A stretch of DNA of 64,000 nt from positions 355,872 to 419,871 of the forward strand of contig NZ_VILB01000011.1 of assembly GCF_009712035.1 (NCBI RefSeq), written 5' to 3'. Under the pieces are notes generated by a model. It did not search any database and was not told the DNA's origin. It saw nothing but the letters and a program-made list of their open reading frames with translations. Below, one piece after another: positions 8,065 through 17,269 of the stretch. The translations under genes and the position numbers were made by a program. This DNA is from Anabaena sp. UHCC 0187. GTDB taxonomy: Bacteria; Cyanobacteriota; Cyanobacteriia; Cyanobacteriales; Nostocaceae. The first letter of the stretch is position 1, and each line of letters starts with the position of its first letter.

Positions 8065-10404
8065 TCAAATAGTAAATTGATAGATAAGTACCTTTCCTTT
8101 CCAATTTTCTTCTACAAATACGAGATATTCACCATTAGTCCGACGAAAAGCACGGATACCATGGGGAATATCAATCCAGCCACTTTCCTCACCAACTTCT
8201 TTCCCTGGAGTCATCTTTTTCACGAATTCTCCTGTGGCAGCTTTATAAACATATACCTCTGCGGTTTTTACAGTGACGGCAAACACATAATCACTAGCTA
8301 TACTTATGGCTGCGGTAGAAACTTCGCGCTTACCAGTGATGTCATAAGGAACTACAGTTCGCCATTTAGGAGTGCGATTTCCTTGACTCCAATTATCAAA
8401 GCGGACAATTTCCGAGCCGACAACTCCAGTGTCGTCACCAAATGCGGGATGTTCTGTGGTAAAGCCTGACAAATACATAGTATCTGTTTCTGGAAAATAC
8501 TCAATCCGTCGCAAGTCGTTAAAGATGCTAGGAGTCTTGAGTTTTTGCATCGAACTATAGGTATAAATGGGGTTTCCTTTATTATCTATTCCCTGCAAAG
8601 GATAACGACGAATACCATCTTCAGTTCGCAAAGTTTTCCAAACATCACCTTTACTATCTACCCACCAACCTCCTACATAGGGATAATCTTGACTACTCTC
8701 ATATTCATTTTTTTCAAATGCACCATTACCATTACTATCACGCCAAATCCACTCTCCTTTGACAGGTTGATAGGGTGGCCAATTTCCACTAATAGATTTA
8801 CTCCCTTCCTTTGTACCCACAAACATCGCAGCAGGAATGGCAATTTTACCGTCTGTATTTGGTTGAAAACGATAAACTTGTAAAAAACTACTGTACATAT
8901 CTGTCAGGAATAAAAAAGGTTTTCCTTGAATCCGACGCACAAAAGTTCCATCTGGGGATGTATGTAGACGGGGATCTTGAGCATATTTAAAGGGATTGAT
9001 TGTGTAGGCTTTATAAGTCCACTGTTTACCAGCAGGCTGACTATAATCCATCACATATTGTTCTTGTTTGGTGAATACATTAACACCATCTGTTTGGGGA
9101 TCAGTATCGGCATTATCTACAAATATTAATCCTAGTAATTGCCATTGTATTTGTCCTGATGGAGAAAATTTCCTTAAATCTGTTCCTGATTTATTGAAAC
9201 CATTACTATTTATATAGAAATTACCTGTGGCATCTGTACCAACTCCTGTAATGCCATAAAGTTTTGATGTTTTGACTTCTCCAGGGACACCACTAAAAAT
9301 ACCGTTTTTATCGCCAAAAGTATCTACACGAACTGGCTGATTATTAATATTATAAATCACCACTTGTTGATTTATACCATTGTCTGCTACTAACAATCTG
9401 CCTCGATTATCAATGGCTAATGCTGATGGTTGCTCAATATCTGTAATTTGTTGGGATAATTTCTGCCCTGTCTGAGAATAATTGACAATTTTCCCTGGTG
9501 TGTTACTTTTTTTATTTTGAATAATCCACAAGTTACCTTTCTTATCAATCGTGATATTGCCTGGATTGGTAATAGTAAAACTATTTAATTCCTCCATTGT
9601 TTCGGTATTATAAACCCGAACAATATTTTCAGCAGCATTGCTGACAAATAGTTTATTATCTACTGTGGCTAATCCAGTGACTTGATGGCTTTTGCTGGTA
9701 ATTAACATACTTTTATCCCAGCCGTTTCCTTTCCCAAAAGGTGCAGGTTTTCCTTTTAAGTCATAACGTCTGACACAATACCAATTTTGATCTTTTGGCG
9801 GATAATCTTCTTTACTTTGATCCATTCCCCCTTGAGACATAGCAATATAAATATATTTGCTGTTGACTGTGATTGCTTTACCACCTCCACGATTCCAACC
9901 ATGAGTATCTTCAAGGCTCAAAATTGGTTTACCATCTTTATATATTCCTGCTTCATGACCTGCTTCATCCCAAATGCTATTTGTATAAATAGTCCCATCA
10001 TCTTGGACATACATTCCTTCTATATTGTTTTGTACTCGTAATTTACCATTACCAATTGTATTTCCTAACCAAGAAGTGATATAGCTAACTTCAGAACTTT
10101 TGGCTATTTCAGGTTTTTGAACTTTTGGAACTGTTTTAGATATTTCAGGTTTTTGAACTTTTGGAACTGTTTTAGATATTGCAGGTGTTTGAATTTTTGG
10201 AACTGTTTTAGATATTTTAGGCGTTTTAGTTGTGGCTAAATCCATAGTCATTCCCGCGAATGTTACTATTAGTCCACAGGTTACAGCTAGTAAAATATTG
10301 AAGATTATTTTTTTTCGCAAATATCTAGTCCGAACTAAACCATTCAGATATCGGTGGACTTTGTGGCGATTTTTATTAAACTGCGTAAATAATTTATTGT
10401 TCAT
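8065..10404 (-). CDS. Membrane-anchored or secreted NHL/SMP-30-like beta-propeller protein
   Basis: A 779-residue protein with one N-terminal hydrophobic segment (residues ~33-53, IIFNILLAVTCGLIVTFAG) after a basic stretch, so it is exported or anchored by a signal-anchor helix. Residues ~60-100 are three near-identical 12-residue Pro/Lys repeats (SKTVPKVQKPEI). The rest is a series of beta-propeller blades of NHL type (for example GNITIDKKGNLWIIQN and ALAIDNRGRLLVADNG). An EF-hand-like calcium loop, DSNGNGAFEKNE, lies in a later blade. It is flanked by glycan genes, which suggests a surface role in polysaccharide binding or modification. No catalytic function can be assigned. Confidence 0.7.
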   Translation of the reverse strand: MNNKLFTQFNKNRHKVHRYLNGLVRTRYLRKKIIFNILLAVTCGLIVTFAGMTMDLATTKTPKISKTVPKIQTPAISKTVPKVQKPEISKTVPKVQKPEIAKSSEVSYITSWLGNTIGNGKLRVQNNIEGMYVQDDGTIYTNSIWDEAGHEAGIYKDGKPILSLEDTHGWNRGGGKAITVNSKYIYIAMSQGGMDQSKEDYPPKDQNWYCVRRYDLKGKPAPFGKGNGWDKSMLITSKSHQVTGLATVDNKLFVSNAAENIVRVYNTETMEELNSFTITNPGNITIDKKGNLWIIQNKKSNTPGKIVNYSQTGQKLSQQITDIEQPSALAIDNRGRLLVADNGINQQVVIYNINNQPVRVDTFGDKNGIFSGVPGEVKTSKLYGITGVGTDATGNFYINSNGFNKSGTDLRKFSPSGQIQWQLLGLIFVDNADTDPQTDGVNVFTKQEQYVMDYSQPAGKQWTYKAYTINPFKYAQDPRLHTSPDGTFVRRIQGKPFLFLTDMYSSFLQVYRFQPNTDGKIAIPAAMFVGTKEGSKSISGNWPPYQPVKGEWIWRDSNGNGAFEKNEYESSQDYPYVGGWWVDSKGDVWKTLRTEDGIRRYPLQGIDNKGNPIYTYSSMQKLKTPSIFNDLRRIEYFPETDTMYLSGFTTEHPAFGDDTGVVGSEIVRFDNWSQGNRTPKWRTVVPYDITGKREVSTAAISIASDYVFAVTVKTAEVYVYKAATGEFVKKMTPGKEVGEESGWIDIPHGIRAFRRTNGEYLVFVEENWKGKVLIYQFTI
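10107..10214. repeat. Three tandem 36-bp in-frame repeats
   Basis: Three consecutive 36-bp units (10107-10142, 10143-10178, 10179-10214). The first two are identical and the third has a few changes. Each encodes a 12-residue Pro/Lys-rich unit in the linker after the membrane anchor of the propeller protein. The copy number is likely to vary between strains. Confidence 0.9.
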
Positions 10405-11015
10405 AGTTTCATAGTAATGTTTTAGTTAATTAATTAATCATCACTTAAAAGCTTTTAGAGTTTCCTGTTGTGATTTTGAATTTTTAACTCTTAATTTTGA
10501 TTTGTGGTACTAGCTTCTAAATTCTTACCTATAAACTAACAAATAAATATAAGTCTGCATATTATTTCATCAAAACTTTATGAATAAAACATATTTTTAA
10601 AATAAATAAATTATACTCAATATATAAATGCTGATACTGCTCAGATAAAATTTTTATTTGTTAATCAATAAAAATAGTGATATTTCATACATTATTAGCA
10701 AGAAAATAATGCTGTTTTTATAGACAATTCCTCTAAATTTATGCTATTTAACTCAATTTATCTTTTTTAAAATCCAGTATAATATTTATCATTAGTAATA
10801 TTTCTTAGTTCATAAAAAACCCTTGCCAATCAAATATTGACAGGTTAATAGTGATTATTTAGCAATAAAATATTTTTTATATTTAAACTGGTTTTAATTT
10901 TCAGCCTTGTATTAGAAGATCATGCTGAAAATAAATTATCTTCGCATAAGCAAAATAAATAAAAGCATAAATCAAAATAACTAATCTCAATTTATCTATG
11001 AAAGGAGATAACTAC
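10405..11015. other. AT-rich divergent intergenic region
   Basis: About 610 bases between two divergent genes (propeller protein and GT4). It is very AT-rich with runs of A/T and no open frame of note. It must contain both promoters, but no clear operator or repeat was recognised. Confidence 0.6.
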
Positions 11016-12185
11016 ATGAAAAATAAAGATATCAAATTAAATTCAGTATCTGCATCTATTTTAACTTTAGGTATGGGTTGGTTTCCTAAAAATCCTGGAG
11101 GATTAGAAAGGTATATTTATGAACTGACTCATCAATTAGCAGCCCATGAAGATCAAGTAGAATTATGTGGAGTTGGTTTACCAATAGATGCAAAGAATAC
11201 ACATATTAAATTAACTAATTTAGCTGATCCAGATAGTAAAATTAGTTCTAGGCTATGGTCAATTCGGAATAATTTTCAGAAAACAAGACTAAGTAAGCCT
11301 GACGCTATTAATCTCCATTTTGCATTATATAGCTTTCCAATTTTAGATATTTTACCCAAAGGAATACCAGTTACTTTTAACTTTCATGGTCCTTGGGCTT
11401 CGGAAAGTCAAGAAGAAGTAGTTAATAAAAAATTTAGCATTTGGCTAAAAAAACAGCTAATAGAACAAAGCACTTATAATCGGTGCGATCGCTTTATTGT
11501 TCTTAGTAAAGCTTTTGGTCAGATTTTACATCAACAATACCAAATTCCCTGGCAGAAAATTCACATCATTCCTGGTGGAGTTGATATTGATCATTTTCGG
11601 AATAATTTATCACGTCAAGAGGCCAGAATAAAACTCGGTTGGCCCACTAATCAGCCTATATTATTTACTTCCCGTCGCTTAGTTCATCGCATGGGAATTG
11701 ATAAGTTATTACAAGCTATAGCTACGATTAAATCGGGAATTCCTGATATTTGGTTAGCTATAGCTGGTCGTGGTCATATCCAAGCCTTACTTCAACAACA
11801 AGCCAGAGAATTAGGTTTGGAAAATAATGTAAAATTTTTAGGGTTTTTACCGGAAAATGATTTACCTCTAGCCTATCAAGCGGCTGATTTAACTGTTATG
11901 CCTAGTCAATCTTTTGAAGGTTTTGGATTAGCTATTCTGGAATCTTTAGCCTGTGGTACTCCTGTTTTATGTACACCTGTGGGGGGAATGCCAGAAATTT
12001 TACAGGGATTTTCTCCAGAGTTAATTACTGAAACGATTACTGTTGAAAGCATTGCTGATAAATTAGCACAAATCATGTTAGGTAAACTACCTTTACCTTC
12101 CAGAGAAGAATGTCGTAATTACACAATTAAACATTATGATTGGACGAATATTGCTCAACAAGTGCGGCAGGTTCTCTTAGCTTAA
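11016..12185 (+). CDS. Glycosyltransferase family 4
   Basis: A GT-B glycosyltransferase of 389 residues. An in-frame ATG at 10998 exists, but a strong AAAGGAG ribosome-binding site at 11001-11007 lies inside that extension and 8 bases before the ATG at 11016, so 11016 is chosen. The N-terminal loop is GMGWFPKNPGGLERYIYEL. The second domain has TSRRLVHRMGIDKLLQAI, and the EX7E motif is EGFGLAILE, followed by GTPVLCTPVGGMPE. It is paired with the next glycosyltransferase 24 bases downstream. Confidence 0.92.
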   Translation: MKNKDIKLNSVSASILTLGMGWFPKNPGGLERYIYELTHQLAAHEDQVELCGVGLPIDAKNTHIKLTNLADPDSKISSRLWSIRNNFQKTRLSKPDAINLHFALYSFPILDILPKGIPVTFNFHGPWASESQEEVVNKKFSIWLKKQLIEQSTYNRCDRFIVLSKAFGQILHQQYQIPWQKIHIIPGGVDIDHFRNNLSRQEARIKLGWPTNQPILFTSRRLVHRMGIDKLLQAIATIKSGIPDIWLAIAGRGHIQALLQQQARELGLENNVKFLGFLPENDLPLAYQAADLTVMPSQSFEGFGLAILESLACGTPVLCTPVGGMPEILQGFSPELITETITVESIADKLAQIMLGKLPLPSREECRNYTIKHYDWTNIAQQVRQVLLA

Positions 12186-12209
12186 ATCAATATTAACCAT
12201 AGAGATTGT

Positions 12210-13358
12210 ATGAAAATTTTATTCTTAGACCAAAGTGGTAAACCTGGTGGTGCTGAATTGTGTTTAGTGGATATTGCTAAACCTTATGGTCAAAATGCCT
12301 TGGTTGGTTTATTTGCAAATGGTGATTTTAGGAAATTACTCGAAGAAAATCAAATTCCTGTGGAGGTTTTAACAAATCAGGCGATTAAAGTTAGTAAACA
12401 AAGTGGGTTATTCCAAGCATTAGGAAGTTTAGGACAAATCACCCCTTTAATTAATCAGGTCTTTCAACGCGCTCAACAATATGATTTAATCTATGCTAAT
12501 ACTCAAAAAGCCTTGGTGGTGGGGGCAATAGCCAGTTTTTTAGCTCGTCGTCCTTTGGTTTATCATTTACATGATATTCTTTCTACAGAACATTTTAGTA
12601 ACACCAATCTCCGGGTTGCTGTGAATTTAATTAACCGTTGTGCTGCTTTGGTAATTGCTAATTCTCAAGCTAGTAAAACGGCATTTTTACAAGCTGGAGG
12701 AAAACCGGATCTAGTTCAGGTTGTTTATAATGGTTTTGCAGCAAAAGATTATGAAGCTGATGAATTAAAAGTTAGAGAATTAAGAAAAAATTTAGGATTA
12801 GATGATAAATTTGTTGTCGGACATTTTAGCCGTCTTTCTCCTTGGAAAGGACAGCATATTTTAATTGAGGCAGTTTCTCAATGTCCGTCCAATGTAGTAG
12901 TAATATTAGTTGGTGATGCTTTATTTGGTGAACATGAATATGTCAAAGATTTACATCAAAAAGTTACTGCCTTGGGGCTAGAAAATCGAGTTAAGTTTTT
13001 AGGTTTTCGTGGGGATATTCCCCAATTAATGGCAGTTTGTGATGTGGTTGCCCATACTTCCACTGCACCTGAACCTTTTGGGAGGGTTATTGTTGAAGCT
13101 ATGCTGTGCGGTAAACCTGTGGTTGCTGCTGAAGCTGGAGGTGCAATGGAATTAGTGGAAGATGGTATTAATGGTTTTTTAGTCACTCCTGGGAAATCTC
13201 AAGAATTAGCAACGGTGATTAATAATTGTTGGCAAGAATCTGCAAAAACTGCGAAGATTGCTAATTATGCTAGGATTAGTGCTAGTGAACGTTTTGATGG
13301 CAAGATTATTAATCAGCAAATTCAAGAATTGCTGAAGTCAATCATCCTAAATAAATAA
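12210..13358 (+). CDS. Glycosyltransferase family 4
   Basis: A 382-residue GT-B enzyme with the N-terminal glycine-rich loop SGKPGGAELCLVDIA. The donor domain begins GHFSRLSPWKGQHILIEAV and carries EPFGRVIVEAM (EX7E), then GKPVVAAEAGGAMELV. It follows the preceding GT4 closely and is probably translated from the same mRNA. It resembles the GT4 at 3284 in its motifs, so the two may be paralogues acting on the same polymer. Confidence 0.92.
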   Translation: MKILFLDQSGKPGGAELCLVDIAKPYGQNALVGLFANGDFRKLLEENQIPVEVLTNQAIKVSKQSGLFQALGSLGQITPLINQVFQRAQQYDLIYANTQKALVVGAIASFLARRPLVYHLHDILSTEHFSNTNLRVAVNLINRCAALVIANSQASKTAFLQAGGKPDLVQVVYNGFAAKDYEADELKVRELRKNLGLDDKFVVGHFSRLSPWKGQHILIEAVSQCPSNVVVILVGDALFGEHEYVKDLHQKVTALGLENRVKFLGFRGDIPQLMAVCDVVAHTSTAPEPFGRVIVEAMLCGKPVVAAEAGGAMELVEDGINGFLVTPGKSQELATVINNCWQESAKTAKIANYARISASERFDGKIINQQIQELLKSIILNK

Positions 13359-13377
13359 TATTTGTTTTTTTCAACGT

Positions 13378-13486
13378 TAGCGTTCACGTAGTGTGCCGTA
13401 TCCCTGCGGGAGCCGGAGGCATCAGGCATAGCGTGGCGTAAGCCATACCACAAAGGCACAGAGAGTGCAGAGGTAGAGAAAAAGGA
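13378..13486. repeat. Composite of short interspersed repeats
   Basis: GC-richer segment in an AT-rich gap. It contains GTTAGCGTTCACGTAGTGTG and GGCATAGCGTGGCG-type units, then an ACCACAAAGGCACAGAGAG unit. The second unit belongs to the same family as the sequence found in frame inside sufD (33991) and the one between sufB and sufC (32540). It does not encode a protein. Confidence 0.6.
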
Positions 13487-13606
13487 GGTGTTATTTATTT
13501 GCTAGGCTTGGGCGTTCACATCTTATTTCGGAACGCTATATACTATGTAATGTATGGGTGGAAAAATTCCGCCTCTATAAATTAATAAATTTTAAAGTGA
13601 ATTCTT

Positions 13607-14857
13607 GTGGCACAAGTTGTATTAGAAAACGTTTATAAAAGTTTTACTTCCCGCAGTGGGGAAGGGGCAAAAACGCAACAAGATGGCACAGATGGTGTCA
13701 GTGTTTTGCGACGGATTAATTTAACTATTGCTGATGGTGAGTTCATGGTGCTGGTGGGCCCCTCTGGTTGCGGTAAAAGCACTTTGCTGAGGTTAATCGC
13801 TGGCTTGGAAGTGATGACTGGTGGTAATATTTCGGTGGGAGATCGCTTGATTAATGATTTACCCCCCAAAGCTAGAGACATCGCTATGGTGTTTCAAAAT
13901 TATGCTCTCTATCCTCACATGACTGTATATGACAACATCGCTTTTGGTTTACGTCGTCAGTTTGGTGATGAAGAAGTCGGGAAAAAACCACTTACTCAAT
14001 GGGGCGAAAATCTACTGGTAGGGTTGACAAAAAAGTTACCCAAGGGATTGCGTTATATTTCTCCCAAAGAAAAAATTGTTGATGAACGTGTGCAAAAAGT
14101 TGCGACTTTGTTACAAATTGAGGCTTTGTTAAATCGTTTACCCAAACAACTTTCTGGGGGACAAAGACAACGGGTAGCATTAGGAAGGGCAATCGCCCGT
14201 AATCCGCAAGTATTCTTAATGGATGAACCATTATCTAATTTAGATGCTAAATTACGGGCTGAAACTCGCAGTCAAATTGTTAAATTGCAACATCAGTTGG
14301 GAACAACGACGATTTATGTCACCCATGATCAAACTGAAGCTATGACAATGGGCGATCGCATTGCGATTATGTCAGAGGGTAAAATCCAGCAAGTTGCCGC
14401 TCCATTAGAACTATATAACCGTCCGGCTAATTGTTTTGTCGCTGAATTTATCGGTTCTCCACCCATGAATTTTATCTCCGTGGAGTTTCACGCACCTTTA
14501 TTAATTACCCATGCTAACTTTCGCTTTACCCTATCAAGTGTCTGGGAAGGTGCATTACAACCTTATGACGGGCAAACTTTAATTTTGGGTATTCGTCCAG
14601 AACATCTAATTTTAGGTGTACCTGCTACCAAAAATTTACCAGTCAAAGTAGATTTAGTAGAAAATTTAGGAAACGATACTTTTCTATCTGTAAAAATTAC
14701 TGATCCTGATTTACAAAATCTAGATGGACAACCTTTACAAGTTAGAGTTCCACCCGATAGATCCATAAATATAGATGAGCAACTTTGGTTATCATTTGTA
14801 CCTGATAAACTGCACTTTTTTGATCCGAAAACCGAGTTAGCAATATTTCCAAAATAG
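13607..14857 (+). CDS. Sugar/polyol-type ABC transporter ATP-binding protein (UgpC/MalK family)
   Basis: A 416-residue ABC ATPase starting at a GTG. Walker A GPSGCGKST is at residues 51-59; the Q-loop (QNYALYPHMTVYDN), signature LSGGQRQR, Walker B VFLMDEP and H-loop (YVTHDQTEAM) are all intact. The C-terminal ~150 residues form the MOBE/TOBE regulatory domain of the carbohydrate-uptake subfamily. Two things are unusual: an extra ~10 residues near residue 20 and an insertion of about 35 residues (roughly 118-152) between the Q-loop and the signature. No permease or binding protein is nearby, so it may serve several transporters, as the shared MsiK-type ATPases do. Confidence 0.88.
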   Translation: MAQVVLENVYKSFTSRSGEGAKTQQDGTDGVSVLRRINLTIADGEFMVLVGPSGCGKSTLLRLIAGLEVMTGGNISVGDRLINDLPPKARDIAMVFQNYALYPHMTVYDNIAFGLRRQFGDEEVGKKPLTQWGENLLVGLTKKLPKGLRYISPKEKIVDERVQKVATLLQIEALLNRLPKQLSGGQRQRVALGRAIARNPQVFLMDEPLSNLDAKLRAETRSQIVKLQHQLGTTTIYVTHDQTEAMTMGDRIAIMSEGKIQQVAAPLELYNRPANCFVAEFIGSPPMNFISVEFHAPLLITHANFRFTLSSVWEGALQPYDGQTLILGIRPEHLILGVPATKNLPVKVDLVENLGNDTFLSVKITDPDLQNLDGQPLQVRVPPDRSINIDEQLWLSFVPDKLHFFDPKTELAIFPK

Positions 14858-14885
14858 AGTCTAAAGAGATAGAAACATCAAAAAC

Positions 14886-15233
14886 TTATTTACTTTTAGC
14901 TGTTGGGGAAATTATGGATTTTTTGGGGGCATAAAAATGTACTCCTACTTTTTTGGCTATTTCTGTAGGTAAACAAATGATATCACCATTTTTACGTCTG
15001 CATAAATCTGCTCCTGATACATAAGGTTTTTCCCATTTGTCCCAACTTAAGACTGCGGGAAGAGTCAGGGCTTCTGAAACTTCTGAAACTTCTGAAACTT
15101 TTTCTTCATCTGTTGATACAATTGGTTCAGGATAACTACCAGCGTGAGCTTTATTTGTTGTCATAGATAAGCTGGTTAATATCACTAAGCTGGGGGAGAT
15201 AATCCATTTCATAAGCAGTTGAGTTAGTTTCAT
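14886..15233 (-). CDS. Small exported protein of unknown function
   Basis: A 115-residue protein with a clear Sec signal peptide: a basic start, a hydrophobic core (IISPSLVILTSLSM) and a probable AHA-type cleavage site near residue 31. The mature part contains a short SEVSEVSEA repeat and two cysteines that could form a disulphide (DLCRRKNGDIICLP). I do not recognise the family. It is convergent with the ABC ATPase gene and stands alone. Confidence 0.6.
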   Translation of the reverse strand: MKLTQLLMKWIISPSLVILTSLSMTTNKAHAGSYPEPIVSTDEEKVSEVSEVSEALTLPAVLSWDKWEKPYVSGADLCRRKNGDIICLPTEIAKKVGVHFYAPKKSIISPTAKSK

Positions 15234-15466
15234 GTTTTTTACTTGTTATCTAGGAGTAAAATTTGGCAAATTGCGGCTGAAATTGCTAATTATAGCAGTA
15301 AAAATTATGGTTAGAAAATTTTAATAAAGATATTGATTTTGAATGATCTTGTCTCCTGTTTTAATATAATAGTATGTTCTTAAAGTTACTTTAATTTGAA
15401 ATTTATGTCTTAATTATTACTATTCTCTAGCTATTTGCCTACAGTAATTTTACTTAAAATTTGTAT

Positions 15467-15495
15467 ATCCCCAATTTCTTAGAGAAATCAGGGAT
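15467..15495. repeat. Dispersed hairpin at the 3' end of nadE
   Basis: ATCCCCAATTTCTT / AGAGAAATCAGGGAT hairpin, 27 bases downstream of the nadE stop on the minus strand. It belongs to the same family as 4481 and 20583 and is placed where a terminator would be. Confidence 0.6.
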
Positions 15496-15521
15496 CTGGT
15501 GTTTGAAGTCAGTAAAAATAA

Positions 15522-17210
15522 TTAAGAAGAAGTATTTTTCAATGCTGACCAACTACTGGCAATAGGCATTCTCCACCCAGTCCCAAAAGCGCGGTCGGTA
15601 ATTTTTAATCCCGGTGCAGCTTGTCGCCGTTTAAACTCAGCACGGGATAACAGTTGTAACACTCTATCAACAATTATCGGGTTATGACCTGCGGTAACAA
15701 TTTGTGTTGCTGATTGATGTTGATGAATGAAACGGTGCAGAATATCGTCTAAAATTTCATAAGCTGGAAGAGAATCTTGGTCAACTTGACCCGGTTTGAG
15801 TTCCGCACTTGGGGCTTTGGTGAGAATATTTTGGGGAATAACTTCTTTTTGGTGATGAGAATTTAACCATTTGCAGATAGAATAAACGCGGGTTTTAGGA
15901 ACGTCTGCAATTACCGACAAACCCCCATTCATGTCACCATAAAGGGTACAGTAACCAACAGCAACTTCTGATTTATTGCCAGTAGATAAAAGCAGATAAC
16001 CGAATTTATTAGAAATTGCCATTAATAAATTACCACGAATTCGAGATTGGAGATTTTCCTCCGCAATTCCAAATTCTGTACCTGAAAATAACTCACTGAG
16101 GGAATTATCAAAACTTTGCATTAATTCCCCAATCGGTAAAATTTGGGTTTTAATATATAAATTTGCTGCCAATGCTAAAGCATCACTAATAGAATGTTCC
16201 GAACTATAGGGAGAAGGCATTAAGACACCAATCACATTTTCTTGACCTAATGCCGCAGTGGCAATAGCCGCGACTAATGCCGAATCAACTCCTCCACTTA
16301 ACCCCAACAGAACTTTAGAAAAGTGACATTTACCAACATAATCTTTGACTCCCAAAACCAAAGCATTCCAAATTTCTTCATCTTCAGATTCATCAGCAGG
16401 GGAAATATCACCTAACTCTAAATCTTGTTGATTGGAATTAAATTCAACTGTGAGAAAATCAGATCCAAAACCCTTAGCCCGACAGACAATTTCACCTTGT
16501 TTATTTAAAGCAAAACTCCGACCATCAAAAATTAAATCATCATTTCCGCCAACTTGGTTTGTATAAATAATCGGCTGTTGAAAATTAATTACACTATGTT
16601 TTAACATTGCTTCCCGCAGATGTTGTTTACCAACAGTATAGGGTGAAGCAGATAAATTAACAATTAAATCTACTCCTAAATTTGCTAAATCAGCAATAGG
16701 ATTAACAGCGTAACTCCGCTTACCCCAAAATTCCTCATCATTCCATAAATCTTCGCAAATTGTTACGCCAATTTTGAGATCATCTAATGTGAAATAATTG
16801 GCTTCTAGTCCATGTTCAAAATAACGATGTTCATCAAAAACATCGTAAGTTGGTAATAGCCGTTTATGGAAAAATTGCTGAATCTTACCATTTTCTAATA
16901 AAGCAATGCTATTAAATAAATTTTTACCCCCAGTAATATGCGCTTGGGAATTTTTAACCACAGTTCCCACTAATACAGCTAAATTTGCTGGTAAATCTTC
17001 AGCTAATTTTTGCAATGTGTGATCCATTGCTGTTATAAAACTAGGATTTAGTAATAAATCCCTGGGTGGATAACCACAAATAGATAATTCAGGTGTTAAT
17101 AATAAACGGACACCTGTTGATGCTGCTTGTTGTGACATTTCCAGAATTTTTTGAGCATTTCCAGGCAAGTCACCAATAATAGGATTAATTTGAGCGATAG
17201 CGATTTTCAT
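15522..17210 (-). CDS. nadE: Glutamine-dependent NAD+ synthetase
   Basis: A 562-residue two-domain enzyme that amidates nicotinate adenine dinucleotide to NAD+ using glutamine and ATP. The N-terminal nitrilase-type glutaminase (residues 1-~265) shows the catalytic Glu in LTPELSICGYPP (E41) and the nucleophilic Cys in VTICEDLW. The C-terminal synthetase has the PP-loop GLSGGVDSALVAA at about residue 303. The length is normal for the cyanobacterial two-domain form. It is the last gene of the minus-strand unit pncB-nadD-nrtR-nadE, 59 bases after the regulator gene, and supplies the final step of NAD synthesis. Confidence 0.95.
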   Translation of the reverse strand: MKIAIAQINPIIGDLPGNAQKILEMSQQAASTGVRLLLTPELSICGYPPRDLLLNPSFITAMDHTLQKLAEDLPANLAVLVGTVVKNSQAHITGGKNLFNSIALLENGKIQQFFHKRLLPTYDVFDEHRYFEHGLEANYFTLDDLKIGVTICEDLWNDEEFWGKRSYAVNPIADLANLGVDLIVNLSASPYTVGKQHLREAMLKHSVINFQQPIIYTNQVGGNDDLIFDGRSFALNKQGEIVCRAKGFGSDFLTVEFNSNQQDLELGDISPADESEDEEIWNALVLGVKDYVGKCHFSKVLLGLSGGVDSALVAAIATAALGQENVIGVLMPSPYSSEHSISDALALAANLYIKTQILPIGELMQSFDNSLSELFSGTEFGIAEENLQSRIRGNLLMAISNKFGYLLLSTGNKSEVAVGYCTLYGDMNGGLSVIADVPKTRVYSICKWLNSHHQKEVIPQNILTKAPSAELKPGQVDQDSLPAYEILDDILHRFIHQHQSATQIVTAGHNPIIVDRVLQLLSRAEFKRRQAAPGLKITDRAFGTGWRMPIASSWSALKNTSS

Positions 17211-17213
17211 AAT

Positions 17214-17251
17214 TTATCTGCGTTTATTTGCGTTCATCTGCGTTCAATTAC
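17214..17251. repeat. Interspersed CTGCGTTCATCTGCG-type repeat
   Basis: TTATCTGCGTTTATTTGCG followed by TTCATCTGCGTTCAATTACT. A near-identical copy is at 30132-30170 after sufR. Both copies are intergenic; this one lies between the nrtR-like gene and nadE. Confidence 0.7.
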
Positions 17252-17269
17252 TCTTGCCTCTTTTCTTCC

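Noticed and set aside
8077-10041. Several plus-strand frames of 80-130 codons opposite the propeller gene
   Set aside because: They are shadows of the minus-strand gene with atypical Ile/Thr-rich composition and no ribosome-binding sites.
13359-13606. Remnant of an insertion sequence
   Set aside because: No transposase fragment or terminal inverted repeats; only short interspersed repeats are present.
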